Shown here: piece after piece, positions 41,560 through 50,295 of the stretch
How positions within the stretch are numbered: the stretch's first letter is position 1
Layout of the letters: every line of letters begins with the position of its first letter
Origin: Solimonas sp041659605
GTDB lineage: Bacteria > Pseudomonadota > Gammaproteobacteria > Nevskiales > Nevskiaceae
DNA length: 64,000 bases
Assembly: GCA_041659605.1 (NCBI GenBank)
Contig: JBAZXW010000013.1
Location: forward strand, 44,280-108,279
Reading direction: 5' to 3'
Notes under the pieces: model-generated
What the model was told of the DNA's origin: nothing
The model's database searches: none
What the model saw: only the letters and a program-made list of their open reading frames with translations
Made by a program: the position numbers and the translations under genes

Positions 41560-41634
41560 CGTCATGCCCGCGCAGGGGAGCATCCAGAGCTTTTCCCGGC
41601 CGCTGGATTCCCGCTTTCGCGGGAATGACGCCAC
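41560..41634. repeat. ATTCCCGC...GCGGGAAT palindromic repeat
   Basis: GTCATGCCCGCGCAGG ... CTGGATTCCCGC-TTTC-GCGGGAATGAC. A related copy in the opposite sense lies at 43730-43798. Similar elements are widely dispersed in proteobacteria. Confidence 0.65.
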
Positions 41635-41637
41635 GAC

Positions 41638-42633
41638 TCACGCCGCCGCCCGCACCCGCCGCGGCGTGTCGCCGGTCCAGCGGCGGAAGGCGCGGTTGAA
41701 GGCGCTCTGCTCGGAGAAGCCGAGCAGCAGGGCGATGTCGCCCAGCGACAGCGACCGATCGCCCAGGTATTGCCGGGCGAGCTGCATGCGCGTCTGGTCG
41801 AGCAGCTGCTGCCAGGTCTGCTCGCGCTGGTCGAGTCGCCGCTGCAGCGTACGCACCGACAGGTGCAGCTCGCGCGCGACGCGGCGCAGGCTGGCGGTGC
41901 CGTCGGGCAGCAGGCGCAGCATCACCTGCTGCAACGCGCGGTCGAAGTTGTCCGGCTGCGGCAAGGCCAGCAGCAACGCCTGCGCCTGGCGATCGAGCAC
42001 CGCGCGCAGGCCCGGATCGGCGTGCCGCATCGGCGTCGTCAGATACGCCGCCGGGAAGCGCACGCGCGTATGCGTATCGCCGAAACGCACCAGGCAGCCG
42101 AAGAACGTCTCGAACGCCGCGTGCTCGGTCGCGCTCACCGGCGGATTGACGAAGGCAACCCGCGACGGCGGCGGCGCCGGGTCGATCTGGCGGCGCACGA
42201 AGGTCACCAGCGCGGCGATCGCGACCGAGTCGGCGAGGTGGCCGAGCGGCGGATCGCTGGGCGGCCAGCGGATCTCCATCTCGTTGCCGACCATCACCGT
42301 CTCGGCGATGTCGACGCCGTAGAACAGGCGCTCGTAGCGGCGATACGCGACCGCCGCCTCGGCGAGATTGCCGACCGACGCGACCAGGTAGCCGAGCACG
42401 CCGACGTGGCGCGGCTGCACCAGCGCACCGATCGCCAGCCCCGGCGCGATCAGCTGCGGACGCAGCGCTACCGCCTTGTTCACCCAGTCGGTCCACACCG
42501 GCGTCGGCACCGCATCGTCGGCGGCGCGGCCGGCCAGCGCGGCGCGCAGCTCAGGCGCGGCCAAGTTTTCCTGGTCGAGCCAGTCGGCCAGCAGCTGCAC
42601 CCAGGCTCCGGTGACCCGCATCAGGTTTGCCAT
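41638..42633 (-). CDS. AraC-family regulator
   Basis: 331 residues with an OruR/ArgR-like N-terminal region (VGVLGYLVASVGNLAEAAVAYRRYERLF) and a C-terminal AraC domain (LHLSVRTLQRRLDQ; LLGFSEQSAFNRAFRRWTGDTP). More distant from the other two AraC proteins in the window. Divergent from the sterol-desaturase-like gene at 42765, 131 bp away, which is the likely target. Confidence 0.9.
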   Translation of the reverse strand: MANLMRVTGAWVQLLADWLDQENLAAPELRAALAGRAADDAVPTPVWTDWVNKAVALRPQLIAPGLAIGALVQPRHVGVLGYLVASVGNLAEAAVAYRRYERLFYGVDIAETVMVGNEMEIRWPPSDPPLGHLADSVAIAALVTFVRRQIDPAPPPSRVAFVNPPVSATEHAAFETFFGCLVRFGDTHTRVRFPAAYLTTPMRHADPGLRAVLDRQAQALLLALPQPDNFDRALQQVMLRLLPDGTASLRRVARELHLSVRTLQRRLDQREQTWQQLLDQTRMQLARQYLGDRSLSLGDIALLLGFSEQSAFNRAFRRWTGDTPRRVRAAA

Positions 42634-42764
42634 CGGTGAGTCGTCTCCCCCGGATCCATCGTGGCATCAATAGTCAAAAAGCAGGCGCAAATCGTCAAGC
42701 CTCCGGGCCGGCGTCCGCGGAACAATGGCACCGTCGGCAATGACCGAGGCGAGGAGAACGCAGC

Positions 42765-43721
42765 ATGAATCTGGTGGACGCGATGTTGGACGTGTGGACG
42801 CAGAGCGGGCTGGCGGCGCTCTATGCAGTGGTCGCGCCGTGGCTGGCGCTCGACGCGCGGCAGCTGATCTTCGTGATCGCGACCCCGGTGTTCCTCGGCG
42901 TCGCCTTCTGGGAATACGCGCGCATCAAGAACGATCCGCGCCTGATGGATCTGGGCGAAGCAGTGCGCAACTTCGGCCTCGGCGCCGGCTACCAGATCAC
43001 CGAGCTGCTGTTCGCCGGATTGATTGCCTTTCCGGTGTATGCCCTCGCGTTCCAGCACCGCCTGCTCGACATCGAGCTGAACTGGGCAACCGGCGCGCTG
43101 CTGTGGGTGCTGACGGACTTCTGCTTCTACTGGTTCCACCGCATCTCGCACCGCGTGCGCTGGTTCTGGTGCGCGCACGTGACGCATCACTCGTCGGAGC
43201 GCATGAACTTCTCGACGGCGATGCGCCAGAACGCGACCAACATCTTCAATGGCGGCTGGCTGTTCTACGTGCCGCTGGCGCTGATCGGCTTCAACCCGAT
43301 GTGGATCGGCATCTGCTACGCGCTGTCGCTGGTCTACCAGTTCTTCATCCACACGACCCTGGTCGGCAAGCTGCACCCGGCGATCGAGTACGTGTTCAAC
43401 ACGCCCAACCACCACCGCGTGCACCACGCCAGCAATCCGGGCTACATCGACACCAACTACGGCGGCGTGTTCATCGTCTTCGACCGCTGGTTCGGCACCT
43501 TCGCCGCCGAGCGCGACGACCAGCCGATCGCCTACGGCATCACCCGGCCGGTGCAGACGACCAACCTGATCGTCGCCTGGACGCACGAGTACGTCGACAT
43601 GGTGCGCGACATGCTCAAGCCCGGCGCGCTGTCCGAGCGACTCAAGCACCTGTGGATGCCGCCGGAGTGGGAGCGCAAGAGCAGCGGCACGGCGCCGGCG
43701 ACAACCCGTTCGGTTGGCTGA
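42765..43721 (+). CDS. sterol desaturase / fatty acid hydroxylase superfamily protein
   Basis: 318 residues with several membrane spans and the histidine boxes of the superfamily: FHRISH, HVTHHSS and HHRVHH. These bind a di-iron centre that hydroxylates or desaturates lipid or sterol-like chains using O2. GGCGAGGAG lies before the ATG. Substrate unknown; the neighbouring alcohol dehydrogenase and desaturase system suggests long-chain lipid chemistry. Confidence 0.9.
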   Translation: MNLVDAMLDVWTQSGLAALYAVVAPWLALDARQLIFVIATPVFLGVAFWEYARIKNDPRLMDLGEAVRNFGLGAGYQITELLFAGLIAFPVYALAFQHRLLDIELNWATGALLWVLTDFCFYWFHRISHRVRWFWCAHVTHHSSERMNFSTAMRQNATNIFNGGWLFYVPLALIGFNPMWIGICYALSLVYQFFIHTTLVGKLHPAIEYVFNTPNHHRVHHASNPGYIDTNYGGVFIVFDRWFGTFAAERDDQPIAYGITRPVQTTNLIVAWTHEYVDMVRDMLKPGALSERLKHLWMPPEWERKSSGTAPATTRSVG

Positions 43722-43729
43722 AAGGCCGT

Positions 43730-43798
43730 CATTCCCGCGTATGCGGGAATCCAGTCAGCGTCGACCGCCCCTGGATGCCCGCCTTCGCGGGCATGACG
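43730..43798. repeat. ATTCCCGC...GCGGGAAT palindromic repeat, second copy
   Basis: GTCATTCCCGCGTATGCGGGAATCCAG followed by CTGGATGCCCGCCTTCGCGGGCATGACGTC. Two stacked hairpins between convergent genes. Confidence 0.65.
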
Positions 43799-43824
43799 TC
43801 AGGAAAGGAAGGTGACGGGCCGCA

Positions 43825-45045
43825 TCACGCCGCCTGCGGCAGCATGCCGCGGATGAAGGACTCGCACTCCGGCTTGTCCATGTAGCGCGGCACCGCGTAG
43901 AACCAGTGCGCTTCGGACAGCGCCTTGTCGGCGATCTCGGGGATGTCCTGCACGCGCAGCTTCTCGACCTGCGTCGGGATGCCGAACTCGGCGTTGAGCG
44001 CACGGACCTTGGCGATGAAGGCATCGGCGAGCTGGGCCTCGCTCTCGTTGCCCTTCTTCAGGCCGCTGACTTCGGCGAGCTTCGCCAGTCGCGGAATGCA
44101 GTCCGGCTTCGAGAAGTCGAGCACGCGCGGCAGGATGATCGCGTTGGCGAGGCCGTGCGGCACGTGGTAGTAGGCGCCGAAGTTGTGCGCGATCGCGTGC
44201 ACGTAGCCGACCCCCGCGGTCGTGAAGGCAACGCCGGCCTTGAACGAGGCCAGCGCCATGTTCTGGCGCGCCTCGATGTTCTTGCCGTCCGTCACCGCTG
44301 TCTGCAGGTTCTGCATGATCAGGCGCGTGGCGTCGAGGGCTTCCTTATCGGTCGCCGCTGTGCGGTTGCGCGAGATGTAGGCCTCGACCGCGTGCGTGAG
44401 CGCGTCCATGCCGGTGGCCGAGGTGATCGGCGCCGGCAGGCCGGTCATCAGTGCGCCGTCGAGCGCAGCGCCGATCGGCACCAGCTTGGGGTCCATGATC
44501 GCGAATTTGCGCGTCGTCGACGGATCCGAGACCACAGCCGCGATCGTCACTTCCGAGCCGGTGCCGGCGGTGGTCGGCACCGCGTACAGCGGCATCGGCT
44601 TGAAGATCACGCGCATCAGGCCAGCCATGTGCACGATCTTGTGCGGGTTCTTCGCGCGCGCCGCGATGACCTTGGCGGCGTCGATCGACGAACCGCCGCC
44701 GATCGCCAGGATCGCCGTACAGCGCTCCTTGCGCAGCATCGCCAAGCCGGTCTCGATCTGCTCGATGGTCGGGTTCGGCAGCACGCCGTCGTAGACGACG
44801 TAGTTCACGCCCAGCTGCTTGAGCTTGTCCTGCATCGGCTGCAGCAGGCCGATCTTGACCAGCATGCCGTCGGTGACGATCAGCAGGCTCTTCACACCCT
44901 GCTGTGCGATGTGCTCGCACAACTGCAGCGACGAGCCCGGCCCGCTGAACAGCTCCGGGATGCGGAACGTCAGCAGCTTGGTCGACCACTTGAGAATGAA
45001 CTGGACCAGCTTGAAGAACAGAACCTTGATCGAAAACGGGATCAT
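43825..45045 (-). CDS. iron-containing alcohol dehydrogenase with N-terminal membrane helix
   Basis: 406 residues from ATG 45045. It is a group III alcohol dehydrogenase: GGGSSIDAAKVIA for NAD binding, VPTTAGTGSE, and metal ligands in GMDALTHAVEAY and HAIAHNFGAYYHVPHG. A hydrophobic N-terminal segment (about 1-30; IKVLFFKLVQFILKW) before the catalytic domain suggests membrane association, as in enzymes for long-chain or membrane-soluble alcohols. Probably interconverts fatty alcohol and aldehyde. Confidence 0.88.
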   Translation of the reverse strand: MIPFSIKVLFFKLVQFILKWSTKLLTFRIPELFSGPGSSLQLCEHIAQQGVKSLLIVTDGMLVKIGLLQPMQDKLKQLGVNYVVYDGVLPNPTIEQIETGLAMLRKERCTAILAIGGGSSIDAAKVIAARAKNPHKIVHMAGLMRVIFKPMPLYAVPTTAGTGSEVTIAAVVSDPSTTRKFAIMDPKLVPIGAALDGALMTGLPAPITSATGMDALTHAVEAYISRNRTAATDKEALDATRLIMQNLQTAVTDGKNIEARQNMALASFKAGVAFTTAGVGYVHAIAHNFGAYYHVPHGLANAIILPRVLDFSKPDCIPRLAKLAEVSGLKKGNESEAQLADAFIAKVRALNAEFGIPTQVEKLRVQDIPEIADKALSEAHWFYAVPRYMDKPECESFIRGMLPQAA

Positions 45046-45162
45046 CGCAGCCCCCAATGTGTGAGCGGACGCGTCCCGCGCGCCCGGCTCCGGTCATCCC
45101 GGAGCGCGCGATTGTCCGCTGGCGCTACCCGTCGCCGTCAATAGCCGCGGCGCCAGCCCCGC

Positions 45163-46281
45163 TCAGACGACAGCCAGGTCCTGCGCGGCAAGGCTGAGCT
45201 TCGGCGTCCGCCGTGCTTGGCTCGGCAGCGAGTGGCGCAGGATGCGCCAGGTCACCTGGCCGCACTGCGCGGCCAGCGAGCCGGTGTTGTAGCGCTGCCC
45301 GTAACGCGCGCAGATCTCGCGCACCACCGGCGCCATCTCGGCATAGCGCCGCGCCGGCAGGTCCGGGTACAGGTGATGCTCGATCTGGTGGCTGAGATTG
45401 CCGGACATGATGTGGAACAGCGGGCCGCCGTCGAGATTCGACGAGCCGCGCAGCTGGCGCAGGTACCAGTGCCCGCGCGTCTCGTTGTCGACGACGCTCT
45501 TCGGGAACGTCTCCACGTTGGCGGTGAAGTGGCCGCAGAAGATGATCGTGTAGGTCCACAGATTGCGCAGGATGTTGGCTACGACGTTGCCCGCGAGCAC
45601 CGGCAGGAAGAACGGCCCGGCGAGCAGCGGAAAGACCAGGTAGTCCTTGACGATCTGGCGGCGCATCTTGCGTCCGACCGGGCGGAACTTCTCGCGCAGC
45701 TGCGCGCCGGTCATCTTGCCGTTGAGCCAGCGGCCGAGGCGCAGCTCCTGGATCGCGACGCCCCACTCGAACAGCAGCGCGAACAGCACCGCGACCAGCG
45801 GCTGCGCCAGGTAGAACGGCCGCCACTTCTGCTCGGGAAAGATCCGCAGCAGGCCGTAGCCGATGTCGTCGTCCATGCCGCGGACATTGGTGTAGGTGTG
45901 GTGCTTGAAGTTGTGCGTCTTGCGCCAGTTGTCGGACGTGCCGGCGATGTCCCACTCGTAGGTCTTGCCGTTGAGATGGGGATCGCGCATCCAGTCGTAC
46001 TGGCCGTGCATCACGTTGTGGCCCAGCTCCATGTTCTCGAGGATCTTGGACAGGCCCAGCAGCAGCGTGCCGAGGATCCAGGCCGGCGGGAACAGACCGA
46101 AGAACAGCAGCGCGCGGCCGGCGGCTTCGGTGTAGCGCACCGCCTTGACGATGCGACGGATGTAGCGCGCGTCCTTGTCGCCCAGATCGGCGACATGGCG
46201 TGCGCGCAGCGCATCGAGTTCGGCGCCGAAGCGCTCCAGCTCTTCGACGGACAGCGGGCGGTTGAGTGCGGCGGTCGTCAT
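45163..46281 (-). CDS. desB: acyl-lipid/acyl-CoA desaturase (DesB-like)
   Basis: 372 residues with membrane spans and three His boxes: HNVMH, HNFKHH and HQIEHH. It is a di-iron fatty acid desaturase. The start is 4 bp after the reductase stop, forming a desC-desB pair. In Pseudomonas aeruginosa the equivalent operon makes delta-9 unsaturated acyl chains and is repressed by DesT, and the same divergent layout is seen here. Confidence 0.9.
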   Translation of the reverse strand: MTTAALNRPLSVEELERFGAELDALRARHVADLGDKDARYIRRIVKAVRYTEAAGRALLFFGLFPPAWILGTLLLGLSKILENMELGHNVMHGQYDWMRDPHLNGKTYEWDIAGTSDNWRKTHNFKHHTYTNVRGMDDDIGYGLLRIFPEQKWRPFYLAQPLVAVLFALLFEWGVAIQELRLGRWLNGKMTGAQLREKFRPVGRKMRRQIVKDYLVFPLLAGPFFLPVLAGNVVANILRNLWTYTIIFCGHFTANVETFPKSVVDNETRGHWYLRQLRGSSNLDGGPLFHIMSGNLSHQIEHHLYPDLPARRYAEMAPVVREICARYGQRYNTGSLAAQCGQVTWRILRHSLPSQARRTPKLSLAAQDLAVV

Positions 46282-46285
46282 GGCT

Positions 46286-47374
46286 TCAGAGGTCGAGGGT
46301 CAGGTCGGTGCAGGCGCGGCTGACGCACAGGCGCAGCGCGCTGCTGGGTTCGGCGTCGAGATCGCCGCTGTTGAGGTCCTGCGTCGTGCCTTCGAACTTG
46401 CCGCAGGCGCAGGTGTTGCAGATGCCCATGCGGCAGCCGTAGGCCGGCTTGAGGCCCTGGGCCTCCAGCGCCGGCAACAGCGCCTGGCCGGCGGGGATTT
46501 CCAGCGTGCGGCCGCTGGCACGCAGCGCGACGCGCACCGTGCCGGCGACATCGCTGTGCAGAACCGGCGGCGTGAAGGCTTCGCCCTTGAATGCGAGCGC
46601 CTGGCCCGCAGTGAGCGTGCGCGCCGTGGCGACAAAACCGGCCGGGCCGCAGGCGTAGATCCGCGTCTGGTCCAGGTCCGGTGCGAATTCCTGCAGCAGC
46701 GCGGCATCGAGGCGCCCGGCGCGCTCATCCGGCAGGCGCTGTGTCTCGCGTGTCAGCACAACGTGCAGGTGAAAGCGCGGCGCGCGCGCCGCCAGGTCAC
46801 GCAGCTCGCGAACAAAGCACAGCTCGGCGCGGCTGCGCGCCCAATAGACCAGGGTCAGATCCACCGGCATGCCGGCATCGGCCAAGGCGCGCGTCAGGCT
46901 CATCAGCGGCGTGATGCCGCTGCCCGCGGCCAGGAACAGCCAGCGGCCTGCGGGCTGCTCCGGCAAGCTCATGTCGCCGAAGGCCGGGCCCAGTTCCAGC
47001 ACGTCGCCGACGCGGGTCTGGTGGCACAGGTGCGTGCTCATGCGCCCGTTCTCGATCCGCTTCACCGTGATCGACACGCGGCCGTCGCTGCGCTGCACGT
47101 CGGTGAGGCTGTAACTGCGGGTGACGCGCGCGCCGCCGATCTCGGCGCTGACGTTCACATGCTGCCCGGGCGCAAAGCCCGCGAAATGATGGTTCGGCTG
47201 CAGCACCAGGGTGACGGCATCGCGCGCCTCCACGCGGCGTTCGACGACGCGCGCCAGCGGGCGCTGCCACGACCACGTCGAATTCAGTTTGGAAGCCCAG
47301 AAATCAAAGACTTGTGGGGCAACGAGAGGGCTCAGCAGGCGCCTCAGGGGGCGTGCGGCAGCGGTGTTCGACAC
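46286..47374 (-). CDS. desC: ferredoxin-type reductase partner of desaturase (DesC-like)
   Basis: 362 residues if begun at GTG 47374. The open frame reaches 47443, but a strong promoter (TAGACA, 16 bp, TATAAT at 47416-47411) lies inside it, so translation must begin downstream; GTG is the first usable start, without a clear ribosome site. Domains: FAD/NAD(P)H reductase (RSYSLTDV, LAAGSGITPLMS, YACGPAGF) and a C-terminal 2Fe-2S ferredoxin domain (GCRMGICNTCACG and a last Cys). It feeds electrons to the desaturase. Confidence 0.85.
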   Translation of the reverse strand: MSNTAAARPLRRLLSPLVAPQVFDFWASKLNSTWSWQRPLARVVERRVEARDAVTLVLQPNHHFAGFAPGQHVNVSAEIGGARVTRSYSLTDVQRSDGRVSITVKRIENGRMSTHLCHQTRVGDVLELGPAFGDMSLPEQPAGRWLFLAAGSGITPLMSLTRALADAGMPVDLTLVYWARSRAELCFVRELRDLAARAPRFHLHVVLTRETQRLPDERAGRLDAALLQEFAPDLDQTRIYACGPAGFVATARTLTAGQALAFKGEAFTPPVLHSDVAGTVRVALRASGRTLEIPAGQALLPALEAQGLKPAYGCRMGICNTCACGKFEGTTQDLNSGDLDAEPSSALRLCVSRACTDLTLDL

Positions 47375-47410
47375 GGGCGGATCAGGCAATTGGGCGATGG
47401 GGACGGCGCT

Positions 47411-47466
47411 ATTATAGCGTCGACTGCACATCTGTCTATACAACTGTATATTAATACCGCCGGTAT
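47411..47466. promoter_or_regulatory. desC promoter and DesT-type palindromes
   Basis: Minus-strand promoter: -10 TATAAT at 47416-47411 and -35 TAGACA 16 bp upstream. Just upstream is TATACA AC TGTATA (47437-47450), a perfect palindrome, and ATACC GCC GGTAT (47454-47466). These lie between desC and the divergent desT and are the likely repressor sites. Confidence 0.7.
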
Positions 47467-47502
47467 GATGCGCGCAGTGCCGTCATCCGAGAACGCAAAG
47501 CC

Positions 47503-48165
47503 GTGAAGTCCAGCCGCAAGCGCACCGCCGTCACGCGCCGCGCACCCGCCGGGCGCAAGCCGGCGATTTCGCGCGAGGACATCATCGCCGCGGCGCTCAA
47601 ACTGGTCGGGCCGCATCGCAGCGTGTCGACGCTGAGCCTGCGTGAAGTGGCGCGCGAGGCCGGCATCGCGCCGAACAGCTTCTACCGGCATTTTCACGAC
47701 ATCGACGAGCTGGCCATCGCGCTGATCGACCTCGCCGGCCGCTCGCTGCGCCAGATCATCGGCGCGGCGCGGCAACGTGCGACCATCGAGCGCAGCGTCG
47801 TGCGCAGCTCGGTCGAGACCTTCATGGAGCAGCTTGGCGCGGACGAGAACCTGCTGCACATCCTGCTGCGCGAGGGCACCGTCGGCTCCGACGCCTTCAA
47901 GCAGGCGGTCGAGCGCGAGCTGCAGTTCTTCGAGAACGAGCTGTGCGTCGACCTGATCCGCCTCGCCAAGGCCAACGACACCGGGCTCTACGAACCGGCG
48001 CTCACCGCCAAGGCGATCACGCGCCTGGTGTTCGCGATCGGCGCCACCGCGATGGACCTGCCGCGCGAGAAGCATGCCGAAGTCACCGAGCAGCTCGCGG
48101 TGATGGTGCGCATGATCGTCGTCGGCACGCAGACGATGGCGCAGAACAAGTCGATCCGGCCCTGA
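47503..48165 (+). CDS. desT: DesT/FabR-type TetR repressor of unsaturated fatty acid genes
   Basis: 220 residues from GTG 47503. The DNA-binding domain carries GPHRSVSTLSLREVAREAGIAP followed by NSFYRHF, closely like FabR/DesT, which sense the acyl-CoA pool and repress desaturation genes. The divergent desC-desB pair and the palindrome between them support this role. The N-terminus is very basic. Confidence 0.88.
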   Translation: MKSSRKRTAVTRRAPAGRKPAISREDIIAAALKLVGPHRSVSTLSLREVAREAGIAPNSFYRHFHDIDELAIALIDLAGRSLRQIIGAARQRATIERSVVRSSVETFMEQLGADENLLHILLREGTVGSDAFKQAVERELQFFENELCVDLIRLAKANDTGLYEPALTAKAITRLVFAIGATAMDLPREKHAEVTEQLAVMVRMIVVGTQTMAQNKSIRP

Positions 48166-48172
48166 AGCGGGA

Positions 48173-49327
48173 TCACACCGATAACGGGGTTTGGCCGCTA
48201 CCCGCAACCTTGAATTCGGGCCGGGCGCTGCGTGCCCATGCGGCCTCCGACTGGAGGCCAAGCTGCACGAAGCGGCGCAGCGCGGTCTCGTCGTTCTCGC
48301 CCAGCGCGGTCAGCTCGAAACCGCCGAGCATCAGGCCGTGGTGATGGTGGCCGCGGCGCATGCGCGCGTAGACGCCGGTGAGGCGCGCGCCCGTCGGCAC
48401 CAGGTCGATATCGGCCGCGATCTCGGTGTTCGCAGGCAGTTCGCCGCCGAGCTCGGCGAGAAAACCGGAATAGCCCAAGTCCCACAGCACGCCGTGGTAA
48501 ACGTGCGGCAGGAGCGCCTTGCCGCGGACCTGGCGAAAGGTGAACGGCAGATGCACCGGCAGCCGCGGGCCGACACGCTGCTCGCGCCGAGGCACGGCCT
48601 TGCCGAGCGCGGGGATCGCCAGGACCTCGTGCACGGACACGGGCAAGGCCTGGCCCTTGACGAACGCGCCAAACGCCCGGCCCGTCTCCAGATACCCGGG
48701 ACAGCGTTTCAGCGTCTCGTCGCTGATCAGTATCTGCCCGCGCATGCTGAGCGCCTCGATGCGCGAAGCCAGATTGACGGCATCGCCGATCACCGTGTAC
48801 TCGGCGTAGATCGGTGAGCCCAGGAGTCCGGCCATGACCGGTCCGCTGTTGATGCCGATCCCCATGTACACGTCGGGCAGGCCGAGCGCGCGGTGGGCTC
48901 GATTCAGATCCCCCATCGCCACCTGCATGTCGACCGCGCAATGCAGCGCCCGCTGCACGTCGTCGTCGTGCGCGACCGGCGCGCCGAACAGCACCATGAT
49001 GCCGTCGCCCATGAACTTGTCGATCGTGCCGCCGTGCGCGGCGACGATTTCGCTCATCCGCGCCAGGTGCCGATTCAGCACACCCAGCACTTGCGCCGCC
49101 GGTGTACGGGCGCTGATGAGCGTGAATCCGCGCAGGTCCGCGAGCAGCACCGTGACTTCGCGGCGCTCGAACTCGGCCGAGGCCGGCGCGCCGCCCGGGC
49201 CCGCCACCGCTTCCTTGAGGATCTGCTGCAGACGACCTTGTGCCGGGCCGCTCATCGGCCGACCCAAGTCTTCGGCAACCAGCGCCGTGATCTGCGCCAG
49301 GGTGCGCTGCCGCAGCGACTCGTTCAT
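48173..49327 (-). CDS. class III adenylate cyclase with C-terminal PilZ domain
   Basis: 384 residues from ATG 49327; the longer frame upstream lacks a ribosome site. The cyclase domain (about 50-240) has metal-binding Asp in LLADLRGF and MGDGIMVLFG, the adenine-selecting Lys in TIDKFMGDG, and GDAVNLASRIEAL for catalysis. The C-terminal part starts REQRVGPRLPV, the RxxxR motif of PilZ, then DLGYSGF, a variant of the second PilZ motif. So cAMP synthesis may be controlled by c-di-GMP. Soluble; stands alone. Confidence 0.85.
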   Translation of the reverse strand: MNESLRQRTLAQITALVAEDLGRPMSGPAQGRLQQILKEAVAGPGGAPASAEFERREVTVLLADLRGFTLISARTPAAQVLGVLNRHLARMSEIVAAHGGTIDKFMGDGIMVLFGAPVAHDDDVQRALHCAVDMQVAMGDLNRAHRALGLPDVYMGIGINSGPVMAGLLGSPIYAEYTVIGDAVNLASRIEALSMRGQILISDETLKRCPGYLETGRAFGAFVKGQALPVSVHEVLAIPALGKAVPRREQRVGPRLPVHLPFTFRQVRGKALLPHVYHGVLWDLGYSGFLAELGGELPANTEIAADIDLVPTGARLTGVYARMRRGHHHHGLMLGGFELTALGENDETALRRFVQLGLQSEAAWARSARPEFKVAGSGQTPLSV

Positions 49328-49496
49328 CGTGACCCGCCGCTGCCGGCCTGGGTAAAGGCCGGCGCGCGCGGCGCACCGCAGACCCGGGTGAAGACCGAAA
49401 ACCTCATGGTCGAGCATGTCTGTCGGTCGGCCTGGCCCGCATTGACTTGAGTCACGCTGTTCGACTCAGCCGCGGTCGATGCGTGCCTCAAGCTGT

Positions 49497-50198
49497 TCAG
49501 GGAGAAGGACTTCGTCCTGCCAGCCTGAGGCCCGTCGCAGCCGGAAACAGCACGTTGTTCTCCAGGTGGATGTGCTCCATCACGTCGTCGATGAGCTTGC
49601 GCACGCCGGCGTACAGCGCGCGCCAGGTGTTGCAAGCGTCGTCCGGCGGCACGCATTGATGCGCCAGTTCCTCGACATGGCGCAGGCGTTCGCCGTGCTC
49701 GTCATGTTCCGCGCGCAGCACGGCGATCGGCTGAACCACCATCGGGGTGCCCTGGCGGATCATCGGGAACAGCACCAATTCCTCCTTCTGCATGTGAGCC
49801 TCCAGCTCGCGCAGCAGGACTCTCAGCGCCTCCGCAAGACCCGCCGGCACTTCGGCGCGCTCCCGGTGCACGGCCTCGACGCGGCCGGCGAGCCGGATCA
49901 GCTCCGGCAGCTCGCGGCGGTGCACCTGGTGATAGCGCTCGATGATGTGGTCGATGAGCGCACTCGCCGATTGCGGTGGCGTCGCCGCCACGGCGGGATG
50001 GAGCCCACGGAGCTGCTCGGCAATGGCATCGGCGGACAGGCCCTTGCGCGCGGCGGCCTCGCGCAGCGTGACGTTTCCACCGCAGCAGAAGTCCAGCTTG
50101 TGCGTGCGGAAGACGGCGGTGGAACCGGGCAGGCTGGCGGCAATGTCGCCCAGCGTGCGGCCGGTCAGGGCTTGGGCGGGTGTGGCTGTGGGGATCAT
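49497..50198 (-). CDS. ytfE: YtfE/RIC iron-sulfur cluster repair protein
   Basis: 233 residues. An N-terminal ScdA_N domain (VFRTHKLDFCCGGNVTLREAA, with the CC pair) is followed by a hemerythrin-like di-iron domain (SALIDHIIERYHQVHRREL ... HMQKEELVLFP ... EHDEHGERL ... HIHLENNVLFP). The family repairs Fe-S clusters damaged by nitric oxide or peroxide. Start at ATG 50198 with GAGA upstream. An NsrR-like palindrome lies at 50232-50248, just upstream. Confidence 0.94.
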   Translation of the reverse strand: MIPTATPAQALTGRTLGDIAASLPGSTAVFRTHKLDFCCGGNVTLREAAARKGLSADAIAEQLRGLHPAVAATPPQSASALIDHIIERYHQVHRRELPELIRLAGRVEAVHRERAEVPAGLAEALRVLLRELEAHMQKEELVLFPMIRQGTPMVVQPIAVLRAEHDEHGERLRHVEELAHQCVPPDDACNTWRALYAGVRKLIDDVMEHIHLENNVLFPAATGLRLAGRSPSP

Positions 50199-50231
50199 GT
50201 TCGTTCTCGGCAATCTATGGATGGATAATTG

Positions 50232-50248
50232 ATGCTATGTATATGCAT
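50232..50248. promoter_or_regulatory. NsrR-like operator upstream of ytfE
   Basis: ATGCTATGTATATGCAT, 17 bp; on the ytfE strand this reads ATGCAT-N5-TAGCAT. It has the same 6-5-6 core layout as the E. coli NsrR site (ATGCAT-N5-ATGCAT). Confidence 0.65.
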
Positions 50249-50295
50249 GATATAAGGCGCGGGCCGATGGCGGAGTTCGCGTTACACTGTTCGTG

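Noticed and set aside
41462..42496. Extension of the acylase frame by more than 340 codons
   Set aside because: Runs through a palindromic repeat and another frame of the AraC gene; the lipoprotein signal at 41461 marks the true start.
41560..43798. Resemblance of ATTCCCGC...GCGGGAAT repeats to Neisseria dRS3 as a sign of transfer
   Set aside because: Such palindromes are widespread in proteobacteria; similarity is too short to imply origin.
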